Source: Sphingobacteriales bacterium (GTDB lineage Bacteria > Bacteroidota > Bacteroidia > Chitinophagales > Chitinophagaceae). From it: a stretch of DNA of 64,000 nucleotides. The stretch spans positions 1,240,001-1,304,000 of the forward strand of contig JADJGB010000008.1 in NCBI GenBank assembly GCA_016708305.1, read 5' to 3'. The position numbers and the translations under genes are program-made. Below are positions 30,776 to 39,737 of the stretch, one piece after another (position 1 is the stretch's first letter; the number at the start of each line of letters is the position of its first letter). Below the pieces are notes generated by a model, which was not told the DNA's origin, searched no databases, and worked only from the letters and a program-made list of their open reading frames with translations.

Positions 30776-31786
30776 CTACTTGCTTACGTTTGCTTCATCA
30801 AAACTTGCCATTTCGTTTAGGAAGTTCACGGCACTTTGGATAATTGGAAATGCAAGAGCACAACCTGTTCCTTCGCCTAATCGCAATCCTAATTGTAAAA
30901 CAGGCGGAACGCCTAAATAATCCAATGCTTTTTGATGTCCTTGCTCTTGTGATTGTGTGCAGAAAATACAATTTTCTAAAACAGCATTATCAAACTGATG
31001 TGCGACTAATAAAGCGGAAGTTACAATGAAACCATCAATTAAAATGAGCATTCCTAAACGATGTGCTTCCAAAATTGCTCCTGTAATTTGAGCAATTTCA
31101 AATCCGCCATAACTCATTAAAATATCTTCGGTTGTTTTTGTTTTAGATTGATGTTTTTCTTGACCTTTTTGCAGAATTTCAATTTTCGATTTTAATTTTT
31201 CGTCTGTCAATCCTGTTCCTTTTCCTGTACAAGTTTCAACAGAAATATTTAAAATAGTTGCAGTAATTAAAGAAGCGGACGAAGTATTTCCAATTCCCAT
31301 TTCGCCAAAACCGATAACATTGCAGTTTTTTTGATAAATGGTTTGAACAATCTTTTTTCCACTTTCTAAAGAAAAATCAAGTTCATCTTTGGTCATTGCA
31401 GGTTGGTTCAGTATATTGGCTGTTCCGTTTTTTGGCTTGGAAATAATTAAATTTTCGTGTGGTGAAAATTCGAATTTTACACCTGCATCGACTATTTTTA
31501 ATTGGATATTATTTTGTTTGCAAAAAACATTGATAGCCGAACCGCCATTCAGAAAATTCAACACCATTTGTTGCGTAACTTCGGCAGGGTAAGCACTCAC
31601 GCCTTCAATGGCAATTCCGTGGTCTGCCGCAAAAACTACAATATGCGGATTGTTTAATGTTGGATTTATCGTGTTTTGAAGCGTTCCAATTTGCGTGGCA
31701 ATGATTTCCAAAACACCTAATGCACCTAATGGTTTTGTTTTGTTGTCAATCGCAATTTTTAGCTGTTGACTTATATCAATTTCCAT
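30776..31786 (-). CDS. cobT: Nicotinate-nucleotide:dimethylbenzimidazole phosphoribosyltransferase
   Basis: Activates the lower-ligand base (dimethylbenzimidazole or another base) as alpha-ribazole phosphate. 336 residues. Family marks: DNKTKPLGALGVLE, FAADHGIAIEGVSAYPAEVT, GEMGIGNTSSASLI, and LRLGEGTGCALAFPI, which carries the catalytic glutamate. Its start overlaps the end of the upstream membrane-protein gene by 16 nt, suggesting translational coupling. Confidence 0.95.
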   Translation of the reverse strand: MEIDISQQLKIAIDNKTKPLGALGVLEIIATQIGTLQNTINPTLNNPHIVVFAADHGIAIEGVSAYPAEVTQQMVLNFLNGGSAINVFCKQNNIQLKIVDAGVKFEFSPHENLIISKPKNGTANILNQPAMTKDELDFSLESGKKIVQTIYQKNCNVIGFGEMGIGNTSSASLITATILNISVETCTGKGTGLTDEKLKSKIEILQKGQEKHQSKTKTTEDILMSYGGFEIAQITGAILEAHRLGMLILIDGFIVTSALLVAHQFDNAVLENCIFCTQSQEQGHQKALDYLGVPPVLQLGLRLGEGTGCALAFPIIQSAVNFLNEMASFDEANVSK

Positions 31787-32360
31787 TGATGTCTGGCTTC
31801 TGACACAAATAATTTTGTTTTGTTTTCAATCAGATAATAAGCTCCAAACAATACGGAAGAATAAAATAGATTGCTCAACAAACTTCCTTTGATATAAGGC
31901 AAACCCATTGCGTAGCAAGTTAGTAATCCTTCGCCTGTTTTGGGATACATCGTTCCGCTTGCCCAAACTCCAAAATTGGAAACGAGAAAAAACAACAATG
32001 CTGTTCCTATATTCATTCCTAATAATTTGCCAACGCTAATGTTCTTTTGAATACGAACATTGAAATAATCGGAATGATAGCATAAACTACATATTGCCAA
32101 TACCAACCTTGGTAAAACCAAGTAAATTCATCAAAGTATTGAGCAAAAACCACATTGTTAATCACTAAATCGCTTAACCAAATAGAAATGATAGGAATAA
32201 GAATTGCCCAAATTCGTTTAAAAAACAAAGCACCGCCAAAAATACCAATCGCCATCATTGGAGCGAAGTTTGCAGGGTGTGGCATAAGTCTTGAAAAAAC
32301 GGCTAAAAGTACACCCACAGTAACCATTAGACTATTTAGTTGTATTGATTTTAATTTCAT
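31771..32360 (-). CDS. DUF6580-like membrane protein of the cobalamin unit (frameshifted)
   Basis: About 196 residues when repaired, with roughly five membrane helices: SLMVTVGVLLAVFSRLMPHP, GIFGGALFF, WQYVVYAIIPIISMFVF, and after a one-base slip near 32045 the part LGMNIGTALLFFLVSNFGVW, GLPYIKGSLLSNLFYSSVLF. One lost A explains the slip. It resembles small polytopic proteins (DUF6580-like) of Bacteroidota and has the overall look of an ECF S-component. Its place directly before cobT suggests uptake of a cobamide precursor or base; this is inference. Confidence 0.6.
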
Positions 32361-32437
32361 ACTATTTTTTGTTAAACAATTTATGTTGCGAATTTACGAA
32401 AAAATATTAGTCATTTTCCGGGTAATAAATTATTGGT

Positions 32438-32824
32438 TTAAAGGATTATACTAATTGGTTTTTTATCTTTATCCACAGCAACAAATGTAAATTCACCGTG
32501 TATATCTTGTTCTCTGTGGTCAGGGTACATTTGTTTGATAATCATTTCTACACTTACTTTCAAACTTGTATTTCCGATGTGAATTACTTTTCCAATAAGT
32601 TCTACAATAGTTCCTGACGGTATAGGCTTTTTAAAATCAATTCGTTCACTGCTTACCGTTACAACTCTTTTTCTACAAAATCTTGTAGCGGTAATAAACG
32701 CTACTTCGTCCATTAACTGGATAGCCGTACCACCAAAAAGAGTGTCATTATGGTTGGTCGTGTTTGGAAAAACAGCTTTGAAAATTCTTGTTTCTGATTG
32801 TTTGATTTTTTCTTCTGTTGTCAT
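32438..32824 (-). CDS. Acyl-CoA thioesterase, hotdog fold (YciA-like)
   Basis: 128 residues. NHNDTLFGGTAIQLMDEVAF is the hotdog core with the catalytic acidic residue; VVTVSSERIDFKKPIPSGTI and GEFTFVAVDKDKKP follow, typical of hexameric acyl-CoA thioesterases. First gene of the cobalamin unit on the minus strand, 77 nt from the DUF6580-like gene. No obvious link to cobalamin. Confidence 0.85.
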   Translation of the reverse strand: MTTEEKIKQSETRIFKAVFPNTTNHNDTLFGGTAIQLMDEVAFITATRFCRKRVVTVSSERIDFKKPIPSGTIVELIGKVIHIGNTSLKVSVEMIIKQMYPDHREQDIHGEFTFVAVDKDKKPISIIL

Positions 32825-33189
32825 TTTATTTTTGTTCGAGAAATTAGATTTATTTTCCCTACTTTCATTTTAGCCCGAACGTTGATTTAGCATTGTGTCT
32901 CGTCCTAAAATCAGTTGACTCTTTTACACGTTATCCACAGCGGGATAAGATAGCTGTGTTTTACGTTTTGAGATTAGTTGTTCATCTTTGTTTTATCAGT
33001 TGAAGCGGACTTCATTCAAGTTCTGGGGGAGATCTTGATGAACAGGAATAAACTGATGCGACGAAGTATATTATACTTTACAAAATGGTTGCTGTATCCG
33101 GCAGCCATTTTGTATATCATCTGGAGCCTATGCCTCTGTCAAATCTCCCCATGCAGGTTTCCTGCGCCGGTAGGTTTTCCAAACCCGGT

Positions 33190-34035
33190 TTAGGCTCCCG
33201 TACATTGATGCGCCTGATGGGGCGTAAGCCATGCTACACTTCTGTGCGGCCGTTGCTTATTGTAAAACTCAATGAACTTCTTTATCTCTTTTTTGCTTCG
33301 TCAATATTACAAAAATTAATTTGCCTGTCGGTAGTAAATTCTTCTTTAATGGTTCTGTGTATTCTTTCGGCTACGGCATTCTCCAACGGGTCGCCGGTTT
33401 GTGTCATGCTGATTTGTATGTTTTGTTTCTGCAAAGCTTTACATACGCATGGCAACAGTATTGCACGCCTCTGTCGCTATGGTGAATCAGGGGAAGAGCT
33501 TTATTCTTCCTGTTTTTCAATGCCATTTTTAAAGCTTCTATACAGCCTTTTACACTAAAGTTTCATGCACACAATGGCCTACAATTTTTCTGGAATATAA
33601 ATCAGTTATTACGCTCAGATAACAAAATTTATCCTGGGGTTTCAGCCACAGGTAAGTAATGTCTGCTACCCAAATTTCATTGCAACGCTGTGGTATGGCG
33701 GCTTCTATTACATTTTTATAACGGTTAAAATGATGATAACTGCAAGTGGTTTTCGTTCTGCATCGTTTTGATTTGATGAGCAGATGGTTGTTTCTGAGTA
33801 CATCAAAAAACTTGTTCTGCCTATTTTAATGCCATGTTGCTTCAGTTCGGGCAACAGGCATTGATGCAGGTTTCGGCCGCTTCCTCGTTTCCATATTTCC
33901 CGTTTCTTTTTATAAGCCCAACAATCGTTTTTCTTCCTTTACAGTAGTATCGGCTTTATGATGCAGCTGCTTGTAATAAGCCTGTTTACTGCGACCAAAT
34001 ACGCCGCACATTTCCGTTATTTTTTCTTTCGGTCT
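33190..34035 (-). pseudogene. IS3-family orfB (integrase core), several frameshifts
   Basis: Recognisable pieces across frames: ITEMCGVFGRSKQAYYKQLH, NEIWVADITYLWLKPQDKFC with the first Asp, VITDLYSRKIVGHCV, and HHSDRGVQYCCHAYVKLC with the second Asp. Multiple frame changes and in-frame stops mean no intact protein can be read here. Confidence 0.7.
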
Positions 34036-34444
34036 TTGCTTTTGGAAGGAGTGGATTGTTGGGCACCATACTTTTTTAGGATATCAATGTTGAATTTTTT
34101 TTCAGCCACTTCAATCGCATGTTGCCACAGGTCGGCACGAAGTTCTGCCACCCGTAATAGTTCTCTGAGTTCTTTGTTTTCTTCTTCCAGTTTTTTGTCC
34201 TGAATGTTCTTTTTCATTTCAGCAAAGTTAGCCGGAGATTTGGCTTTTGCTTCATAGCCTTTCAGCCCCTGGCTCTGATTAATCCAGTAAAGAATGGTGG
34301 CATTGCCCTTAATGCCATAGATCAGGAAGCTCTGGCGTTTATTGAGTTTGCCACTCAATACTTCATTTACAATTTTTGTTTGAAGGCTTCGGTGTAAAAT
34401 AATTGTTGCGTTCCCCGCCGGTTGGAGCTTTGTTTTTTACTCAT
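34017..34444 (-). CDS. IS3-family orfA (HTH transposase subunit, frameshifted)
   Basis: Starts MSKKQSSNRRGTQQLFYTEA at 34444; after a one-base slip near 34375 continues NEVLSGKLNKRQSFLIYGIK, a helix-turn-helix region, and ends in a coiled-coil leucine-rich segment (KLEEENKELRELLRVAELRA). Normal arrangement for an IS3 orfA. Confidence 0.7.
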
Positions 34445-34534
34445 TTTTTGTCCCCGAAATAGGTCGGGGCAGGCCTGTTTTAAGTTGACTTATCCACATT
34501 TTTGGAGTCAACCTATTTCAGGACTATACATTGC

Positions 34535-34666
34535 CACCAACGGTTTCGGGCTTGGCGAAGGTGGGGATTTTTAGTACAAAAGTTCAATCGAAGAACAAAT
34601 GTTGAACCTTGCACAAATGTTTCATAGAAGCACTTCAGCCGCCATATTGCCAATACGATGTTGAAC
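34535..34666 (+). repeat. attC-like site of the cobalamin unit
   Basis: Opens with CACCAAC, the exact complement of the unit's starting core GTTGGTG at 29408; left arm GGGCTTGGCGAAGGTGGGG, right arm CCGCCATATTGCCAATACG, ending in GTTGAAC. The complementarity between unit ends extends to nine bases (GTTGGTGGC). Confidence 0.75.
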
Positions 34667-35549
34667 TAAACCTCCGGTAGCCTTCCGCAACTATCCGTAA
34701 ATTTAGCATTCACTAAAATACAATTTATTATGGCAACAAAAAAAAATCGCCGGAAGAACTGAGGTATAATAAATATCTCAATCGTGCCAAAGCCTGCCCT
34801 GAGTGCAACCGAAGGGTGAAGTTAATGGATTTGCAGAACTGCTGCAACGTTTTGAACGCAACATCTCCATCCTCGGCAGAAGTCCACGCACCTTTGATAA
34901 CTACAGCCGTCACATAGCAGCCATGGCCTTGCACTTTGGCTGCTTGCCAACGGAATTGGACGAAGACCAAATCAAAGACTATCTCTACGAACTGCAGCAA
35001 CGCAGTAAAACTCCATCTCAGACTTATTTCAAACACACCGTTTACGGATTACGCTTTATGCTCAAAGGTGAGGGGCTGCCCTATAGTCACCTTCATCTTC
35101 CTTCTATCAAACGGGATAAAAAACTACCCACCGTACTGAGCAGCACCTGGAAGCGGGGAAAACTGCAGGCATTGCAAAGTGAATTGAAAGTAAAAAGGCC
35201 GGAGGCAAAAGCAAAGACATTGCTACGCAAATGCCCCTGTTGCAAAACCGGAACCATGATAACGATTGAAGTGTTTGGCAAACGTGGGCCGCCTGAAAAA
35301 TATTTAATGGAAAACAAACTGTGCCTGTGAACTGATATTTATGGGTAGGGATTTATGTACCTTCATGAAAAAAAACCAGAAAAGCCAGGCTCCCAAACAG
35401 CCCAACAAAAAAAACAGACCCTGCCCGGTCTGCAAAATAAACCAACTTCTAAGAACGGCAACTCCATAGTGCAACAGCGGCTACCGTAGGTTCTGTTCAA
35501 CCTGCGGCTTCATTGTTGGCACTGCGTGCCCAACGAAGCCTTAGTTGTT
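34660..35549 (+). mobile_element. IS91-type/tyrosine-recombinase unit, deletion derivative, copy 2
   Basis: 890 bp, nearly identical to copy 1 and with the same internal deletion junction. Flanked by G^TT on each side; its own attC-like site is at 35495-35553. Confidence 0.85.
34803..35330 (+). CDS. Chimeric protein: recombinase N-domain fused to HUH-transposase C-terminus
   Basis: 175-residue open frame starting at a GTG (34803). Residues ~8-100 are the core-binding (SAM-like) domain of a tyrosine recombinase (FAELLQRFERNISILGRSPR, YGLRFMLKGEGLPYSHLHLP). After KLPTVLS it continues as STWKRGKLQALQ and CPCCKTGTMITIEVFGKRG, the C-terminal zinc-finger end of the IS91-type transposase in copy 4. 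The junction sits at a short homology (CTRAGCA). It lacks both catalytic domains; whether it is made, or can bind element ends, is unknown. Confidence 0.65.
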   Translation: MQPKGEVNGFAELLQRFERNISILGRSPRTFDNYSRHIAAMALHFGCLPTELDEDQIKDYLYELQQRSKTPSQTYFKHTVYGLRFMLKGEGLPYSHLHLPSIKRDKKLPTVLSSTWKRGKLQALQSELKVKRPEAKAKTLLRKCPCCKTGTMITIEVFGKRGPPEKYLMENKLCL

Positions 35550-35553
35550 GGCA
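35495..35553 (+). repeat. 59-bp attC-like site of the IS91-type unit, copy 2
   Basis: Same arms as 29356-29414; ends in core GTTGGCA, which starts the toxin-antitoxin unit. Confidence 0.8.
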
Positions 35554-35565
35554 GAAGTAGTTTTT

Positions 35566-35901
35566 TTATCTTGCAATTTGTATTTTGTTATTCATTAATT
35601 CTACATTGAAATTCACTTTAGCTTTTAACGCGCCAAATACTTTCAAAATAGTTTCCATTGTCACATTAGTTGTGTTGTTTTCAAGTTTTGAAATCTGAGC
35701 TCGTTGAACACCCACCAATTTTCCCAATTCTTCTTGAGTCAGGTTTCTTTCAAGTCGAACTTTACGAATCATTTCTCCCATTATTTCCAACTGCAATTCT
35801 TGTTCGTATTGCGTTCTTCTATCTGTCCCGATTTCCCCGATAAATTCATCTTTTATCTGGTCAAAAGTAAAAATTTCTAATTTCTTATTTTTTGTTGCCA
35901 T
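35566..35901 (-). CDS. XRE-family antitoxin (HigA-like)
   Basis: About 111 residues from MATKNKKLEIFTFDQIKDEF; an in-frame ATG at 35925 lies upstream within the toxin gene. Helix-turn-helix: RKVRLERNLTQEELGKLVGV and QRAQISKLENNTTNVTMETI. Its start overlaps the toxin gene's end, so the two are co-translated. Toxin-first order is typical of higBA. Toxin-antitoxin pairs are frequent integron cassettes and stabilise arrays. Confidence 0.88.
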   Translation of the reverse strand: MATKNKKLEIFTFDQIKDEFIGEIGTDRRTQYEQELQLEIMGEMIRKVRLERNLTQEELGKLVGVQRAQISKLENNTTNVTMETILKVFGALKAKVNFNVELMNNKIQIAR

Positions 35902-36244
35902 TTTTTTGTTCATTTTTGAGTTCAAAATACTTCAATCGAATTTGTTCAGCTTTTTCAATTTCTTTATCCGGTGTTTTATCTGTTTTTTTGATAATTCCGT
36001 GAGTTGTCAAAACCAAAGTTTCTTTGTTGTTTTCTTTATCCCAAAACGCAAAGATTCGATAATGAGTTTTGTTAAATAAAGTTCTAAACTCCCAAATTTC
36101 GCCTTTCAATTTTTTGAACAGTTCATTGTCAGTTTTCACTTTAGCTTTGTCAATATTGAAGATTATTTTGTCCCGACTTTTTAAGTCAAGATTGAGTAAA
36201 AACTCTCTTGCTTCGGTTAAAAATAGCACTTCAAATTTTTTCAT
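35885..36244 (-). CDS. RelE/HigB-like toxin (phage Gp49-like family)
   Basis: 119 residues: FEVLFLTEAREFLLNLDLKS, LFKKLKGEIWEFRTLFNKTH, YRIFAFWDKENNKETLVLTT and HGIIKKTDKTPDKEIEKAEQ, the pattern of the Gp49-like HigB branch of the RelE superfamily (ribosome-dependent mRNA interferases). Overlaps the antitoxin gene. The gene's 5' end is about 100 nt from the attC-like site. Confidence 0.88.
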   Translation of the reverse strand: MKKFEVLFLTEAREFLLNLDLKSRDKIIFNIDKAKVKTDNELFKKLKGEIWEFRTLFNKTHYRIFAFWDKENNKETLVLTTHGIIKKTDKTPDKEIEKAEQIRLKYFELKNEQKNGNKK

Positions 36245-36342
36245 TCACACCTTTATTTGTTTCCATACAAAGATACAAATTATTTTATTCTGTGCAAATA
36301 TTTAGAAATTTTGTTTTAAGAAGTATATCGTGATACTATTTC

Positions 36343-36484
36343 TGCCAACGTTTCGGGGCTTTGCGAGGGAGCGGATTTTAGCACTACCTTTGATACGAAG
36401 CACGAATGTTCAAATTTACGAAAAAGTTTCATACGAAGCACGAAACCCGCTCTCTTGCAAAACCCTTGTTGAACTAAACCTACG
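36343..36484 (+). repeat. attC-like site of the toxin-antitoxin unit
   Basis: Opens with TGCCAAC, the exact complement of the unit's starting core GTTGGCA at 35547, and the match extends outward (GTTGGCAGAARTAGT). Arms GGGGCTTTGCGAGGGAGCGG and CCGCTCTCTTGCAAAACCC pair closely; ends in GTTGAAC. Confidence 0.82.
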
Positions 36485-36834
36485 GTAGCCTTCCGCAACT
36501 ATCCGTAAATTTAGCATTCACTAAAATACAATTTATTATGGCAACAAAAAAAAATCGCCGGAAGAACTGAGGTATAATAAATATCTCAATCGTGCCAAAG
36601 CCTGCCCTGAGTGCAACCGAAGGGTGAAGTTACTGGATTTGCAGAACTGCTGCAACGTTTTGAACGCAACATCTCCATCCTCGGCAGAAGTCCACGCACC
36701 TTTGATAACTACAGCCGTCACATAGCAGCCATGGCCTTGCACTTTGGCTGCCTGCCAACGGAATTGGACGAAGAACAAATCAAAGACTATCTCTACGTAC
36801 TGCAGCAACGCAGTAAAACTCCATCTCAGACTTA

Positions 36835-37944
36835 TTAATCGTTACCCAATTTAGTTCGTATTAATTTTCTATGCTGCGTATCTGACGTGGTCTGCATGGA
36901 AATATTTTTGCACCTGCTTTTTATTGCTTTTTCTTTCATTCATAAAACCTTCAACGTTGGCGCGCATTTCAGCTTTATTGATAGGACGCTTTTTGCCGAT
37001 AACATTAGTCTTTACATCCTGATTCAAATATTCTTGCGCATTCAACTCGGGGCTATAGGGCGGAATGAAAAACACCTCTATTCGATGTTTGCTTTCCTCC
37101 AGCCACACCTTCAATTTTTTGTTTTGTGTGCAGGATGACCATCCGTTACATAGAATATCTTTTGTTTACTATAACGAATCATTCGTTGCAAAAAATCAAT
37201 AAATACATCACCGTTAAACTTCTCTATCAGCATAAACTGTAAATGACCTTTATTGCTGATAGCTGAAATCATATTGAGCGAAAACCGTTGTCCTGTTGAT
37301 TTCACCACGGGGGTTTTGCCTTTAGGCGCATAGCTTCTGCCTGCCTGATGGTCGCTTCGCATACCGGTTTCATCTCCAAAATAAATCGTTCCTTTCTCCT
37401 TAGTTGCCCGCTTCTTTATGGCAGGGTATTCCTTCTCCAACCATTGCTTTACCTGCTCGGGTTTCTGTTCAAATGCTTTGCGGATAGGCTTTTGCGGTGT
37501 ATAGCCCCAGCTTTTTAAATATCGACCTACCTGCTTCACGCTTAATACAACGCCATATTTCTGTTCGATAAGCTGTTGTACGGCTGCACGCGTCCATAAA
37601 CTAAAGGCCAGTTTTAACCGGTCGGGCATCTTATCCTTTATCAACCGTCGAACTTCGGCAGCCTGCTGGCCGGTTATCTTCTTGCCTCCTTTTACGCCAC
37701 GCTTCTTATTCAAAAGTGAACGCTTGCCTTCTTTTTGTATTTATTCCATGTTTTATTTACACTCCTTTCTGATACAGAAAATATCTCGGAAGCCTGCTTT
37801 TGAGTGCCCCGTTTGTTTTTTTAAGTAGCCCACTATCCGAAAGCGAGTCTCTTCCTGAGCATCTTTGTTCTTACGTTTTGTATTAGCCATGGGCAAATAT
37901 ACAAAATATATTTTAAAATAAGAACTAAATTATGTCTTTATTAA
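36835..37944 (-). mobile_element. IS630-family insertion sequence
   Basis: 1110 bp bounded by a TA duplication (36833-36834 and 37945-37946), as expected for IS630/Tc1. Terminal inverted repeats: TTAATCGTTACCCAATTTAG left, TTAATAAAGACATAATTTAG read from the right. Removing it and one TA restores the uninterrupted sequence of the other copies exactly. Confidence 0.92.
36869..37890 (-). CDS. IS630-family transposase (frameshifted)
   Basis: Starts MANTKRKNKDAQEETRFRIV at 37890. Helix-turn-helix parts QKQASEIFSVSERSVNKTWN and LIEQKYGVVLSVKQVGRYLK; DDE core with IYFGDETGMRSDHQAGRSYA, KIFYVTDGHPAHKT and IEVFFIPPYSPELNAQEYLN. Base losses near 37820, 37740 and 37125 split it, each in an A or similar run. 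About 335 residues when repaired. Confidence 0.82.
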
Positions 37945-38413
37945 TATTTCAAACACACCGTTTACGGATTACGCTTTATGCTCAAAGGTGAGGGCTGCCC
38001 TATAGTCACCTTCATCTTCCTTCTATCAAACGGGATAAAAAACTACCCACCGTACTGAGCAGCACCGAAGCGGGGAAAACTGCAGGCATTGCAAAGCGAA
38101 TTGAAAGTAAAAAGGCCGGAGGCAAAAGCAAAGACATTGCTACGCAAATGCCCCTGTTGCAAAACCGGAACCATGATGACGATTGAAGTGTTTGGCAAAC
38201 GTGGGCCGCCTGAAAAATATTTAATGGAAAAACAAACTGTGCCTGTGAACTGATATTTATGGGTAGGGGATTTTATGTACCTCCATGAAAAAAAACCAAA
38301 AAAGCCAGCTCCCAAACAGCCCAACAAAAAAAAACAGACCTGCCCGGTCTGCAAAATAAACCAACTTCTAAGAACGGCAACTCCATAGTGCAACAGCGGC
38401 TACCGTAGGTTCC

Positions 38414-38472
38414 GTTCAACCTGCGGCTTCATTGTTGGCACTGCGTGCCCAACGAAGCCTTAGTTGTTAGCG
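38414..38472 (+). repeat. 59-bp attC-like site of the IS91-type unit, copy 3
   Basis: Same arms as the other copies; ends in core GTTAGCG, which starts the serine-hydrolase unit. Confidence 0.8.
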
Positions 38473-38484
38473 GTTCGTTGTTTT

Positions 38485-39553
38485 TTAGTTTATCACGGTA
38501 TTTATTTTTGCCCAAAGTTTGTTATCAAATCCTGAAGATGCAAAGGTAGGATTGTTCGGGTAGGCAGAATCCCCCATTCTTATTATAACCATTTTTTTGC
38601 TCGGAATTACATAAATTTTTTGGTCAGAAGCCCCTAATGCAGCATACATATCCGAAGGTGCATTTGGAATCAAAGCTCCCTGAAAAACATCTTGCGTACC
38701 AGGAACCATATAGCTGGATTTTCCGTTGAGCCACCATAAATAGCCATAAGAAGGGTTGATATTTTGTGACGAAGAGATGCTTTCGTTGAAATAATTTTCA
38801 TTGATTATTTGTTCGTCTTTCCACTTTCCTTTATTTAACGCTAAAAGTCCAAATCTTGCCATACTTCTGGTGTTGCTGTGGTAAATTTTATAGATGATAC
38901 CAAAATTCCAAAAACCCTCCATTCCAATTTTGTTTTTCAGTTTTTCATTAAAATAGGTTTCAAAATCACTGTTTGAAGCATTCGCATCCACATCCATCAA
39001 TAATTGGAAAACATTGCTGTATGCCCATCTTGTTCCTGCATCTGCAACATAAGTAAGGTTATCGTGTGTTACCAATTGTTTGTCTGAATTTATTCCCGAA
39101 GTCATAGTAAGTAAATTTCTTACTGTAATCAGGTTTTCTTTTTCTAAAGGCATATTGGTCCATCCTGCACCTAAATAATCCGATACTTTTTTGTTTATAT
39201 TCAACAAATTTTCTTGTTGTGCAATTCCTGTTGTTGCAGATACTAATGTTTTACCTGCACTATTCCATTCCCATTCTGTAGATGCGGTGTGCCCGTTGAA
39301 ATACTCTTCCATAACAATTCTTCCATTTACAAGAATTATAAATGATTTGGTATTTTTTGAGCGAGAAAGTTTTCAAATCTTCAATAGCATTTGTGTTCCA
39401 GCCCAATTGAGAAGCAGAAGTTGTTTCCCAGTCCGAACCCGAATTAGCAGGGAAATACACAGAAGTTTCCGGATTTGATGGTGTCGGGTCGTCATCTTTA
39501 CGACAACTTGTAAGTGACAACAGTGCTAATAATATAATGCTCATCTTTTTCAT
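38485..39553 (-). CDS. Serine hydrolase, beta-lactamase (class C-like) family lipoprotein (frameshifted)
   Basis: About 355 residues when repaired. Lipoprotein signal MKKMSIILLALLSLTSC. After two base losses near 39350-39370 the frame reads NTKSFIILVNGRIVMEEYFN. The SxxK catalytic pair is in WNSAGKTLVSATTGIA and the YxN motif in WAYSNVFQLLMDV. VRNLLTMTSGI and SYGYLWWLNG are typical of this family of esterases/peptidases. The exact substrate is unknown; resistance function should not be assumed. Confidence 0.82.
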
Positions 39554-39641
39554 AGCTTGTGAAATTTATTTTAGACTTAGACTTCTCTCTTGGCAGAAAG
39601 TTAAATTTAGTGCTGTTTTTTTTCGTAGGTGGCGTTCTACA

Positions 39642-39736
39642 ATTCTGACTAACGTTTTTATAAGTTGTTTATTCTCAATTGTTTCCAAATTTCCGTTAGC
39701 ACGAGAATTTATTTTCTTGCGGAAAAATGGGGAATG
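39642..39736 (+). repeat. 95-bp island repeat, copy c
   Basis: Third copy of the repeat at 27625 and 28298; lies between the serine-hydrolase gene and the attC-like site, the same place as copy b in the ester-cyclase unit. Confidence 0.65.
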
Positions 39737-39737
39737 A

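Larger units (their letters stand above)
32902..34524 (-). mobile_element. IS3-family insertion sequence, decayed
   Basis: 1.6 kb with imperfect terminal inverted repeats starting GTCCTAAAATCAGTTGACTC at the left and GTCCTGAAATAGGTTGACTC read from the right, and two consecutive minus-strand frames (orfA, orfB). It is inserted inside the cobalamin unit, between the thioesterase gene and the unit's attC-like site. No clear target duplication. Confidence 0.75.
36611..38255 (+). pseudogene. Chimeric recombinase/transposase remnant, copy 3, interrupted
   Basis: The frame reads as in copy 2 up to TPSQTY, is broken by the IS630 insertion, and resumes with FKHTVYGLRFMLK. A lost TG pair at the fusion point and a lost G further upstream also shift the frame. 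Confidence 0.7.
36478..38468 (+). mobile_element. IS91-type/tyrosine-recombinase unit, deletion derivative, copy 3 (split by IS630)
   Basis: Same 890-bp derivative as copies 1 and 2, interrupted at its ACTTA^TTTC position by the IS630-family element at 36835-37944. Same deletion junction (near 38057) with a few extra base losses. Own attC-like site at 38414-38472. Confidence 0.85.

Noticed and set aside
32825..32901. A cobalamin riboswitch upstream of the cob genes
   Set aside because: The leader before the IS3 element is under 80 nt and I see no B12-box-like sequence.
33085..33558. A plus-strand gene in the IS3 region
   Set aside because: The minus strand of the same region carries IS3 orfB pieces with DDE motifs, so the plus-strand frame is a shadow.
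38485..39553. An acquired beta-lactam resistance gene
   Set aside because: It has SxxK and YxN motifs, but the lipoprotein signal and flanking motifs fit the broad serine hydrolase/esterase family; resistance cannot be inferred.
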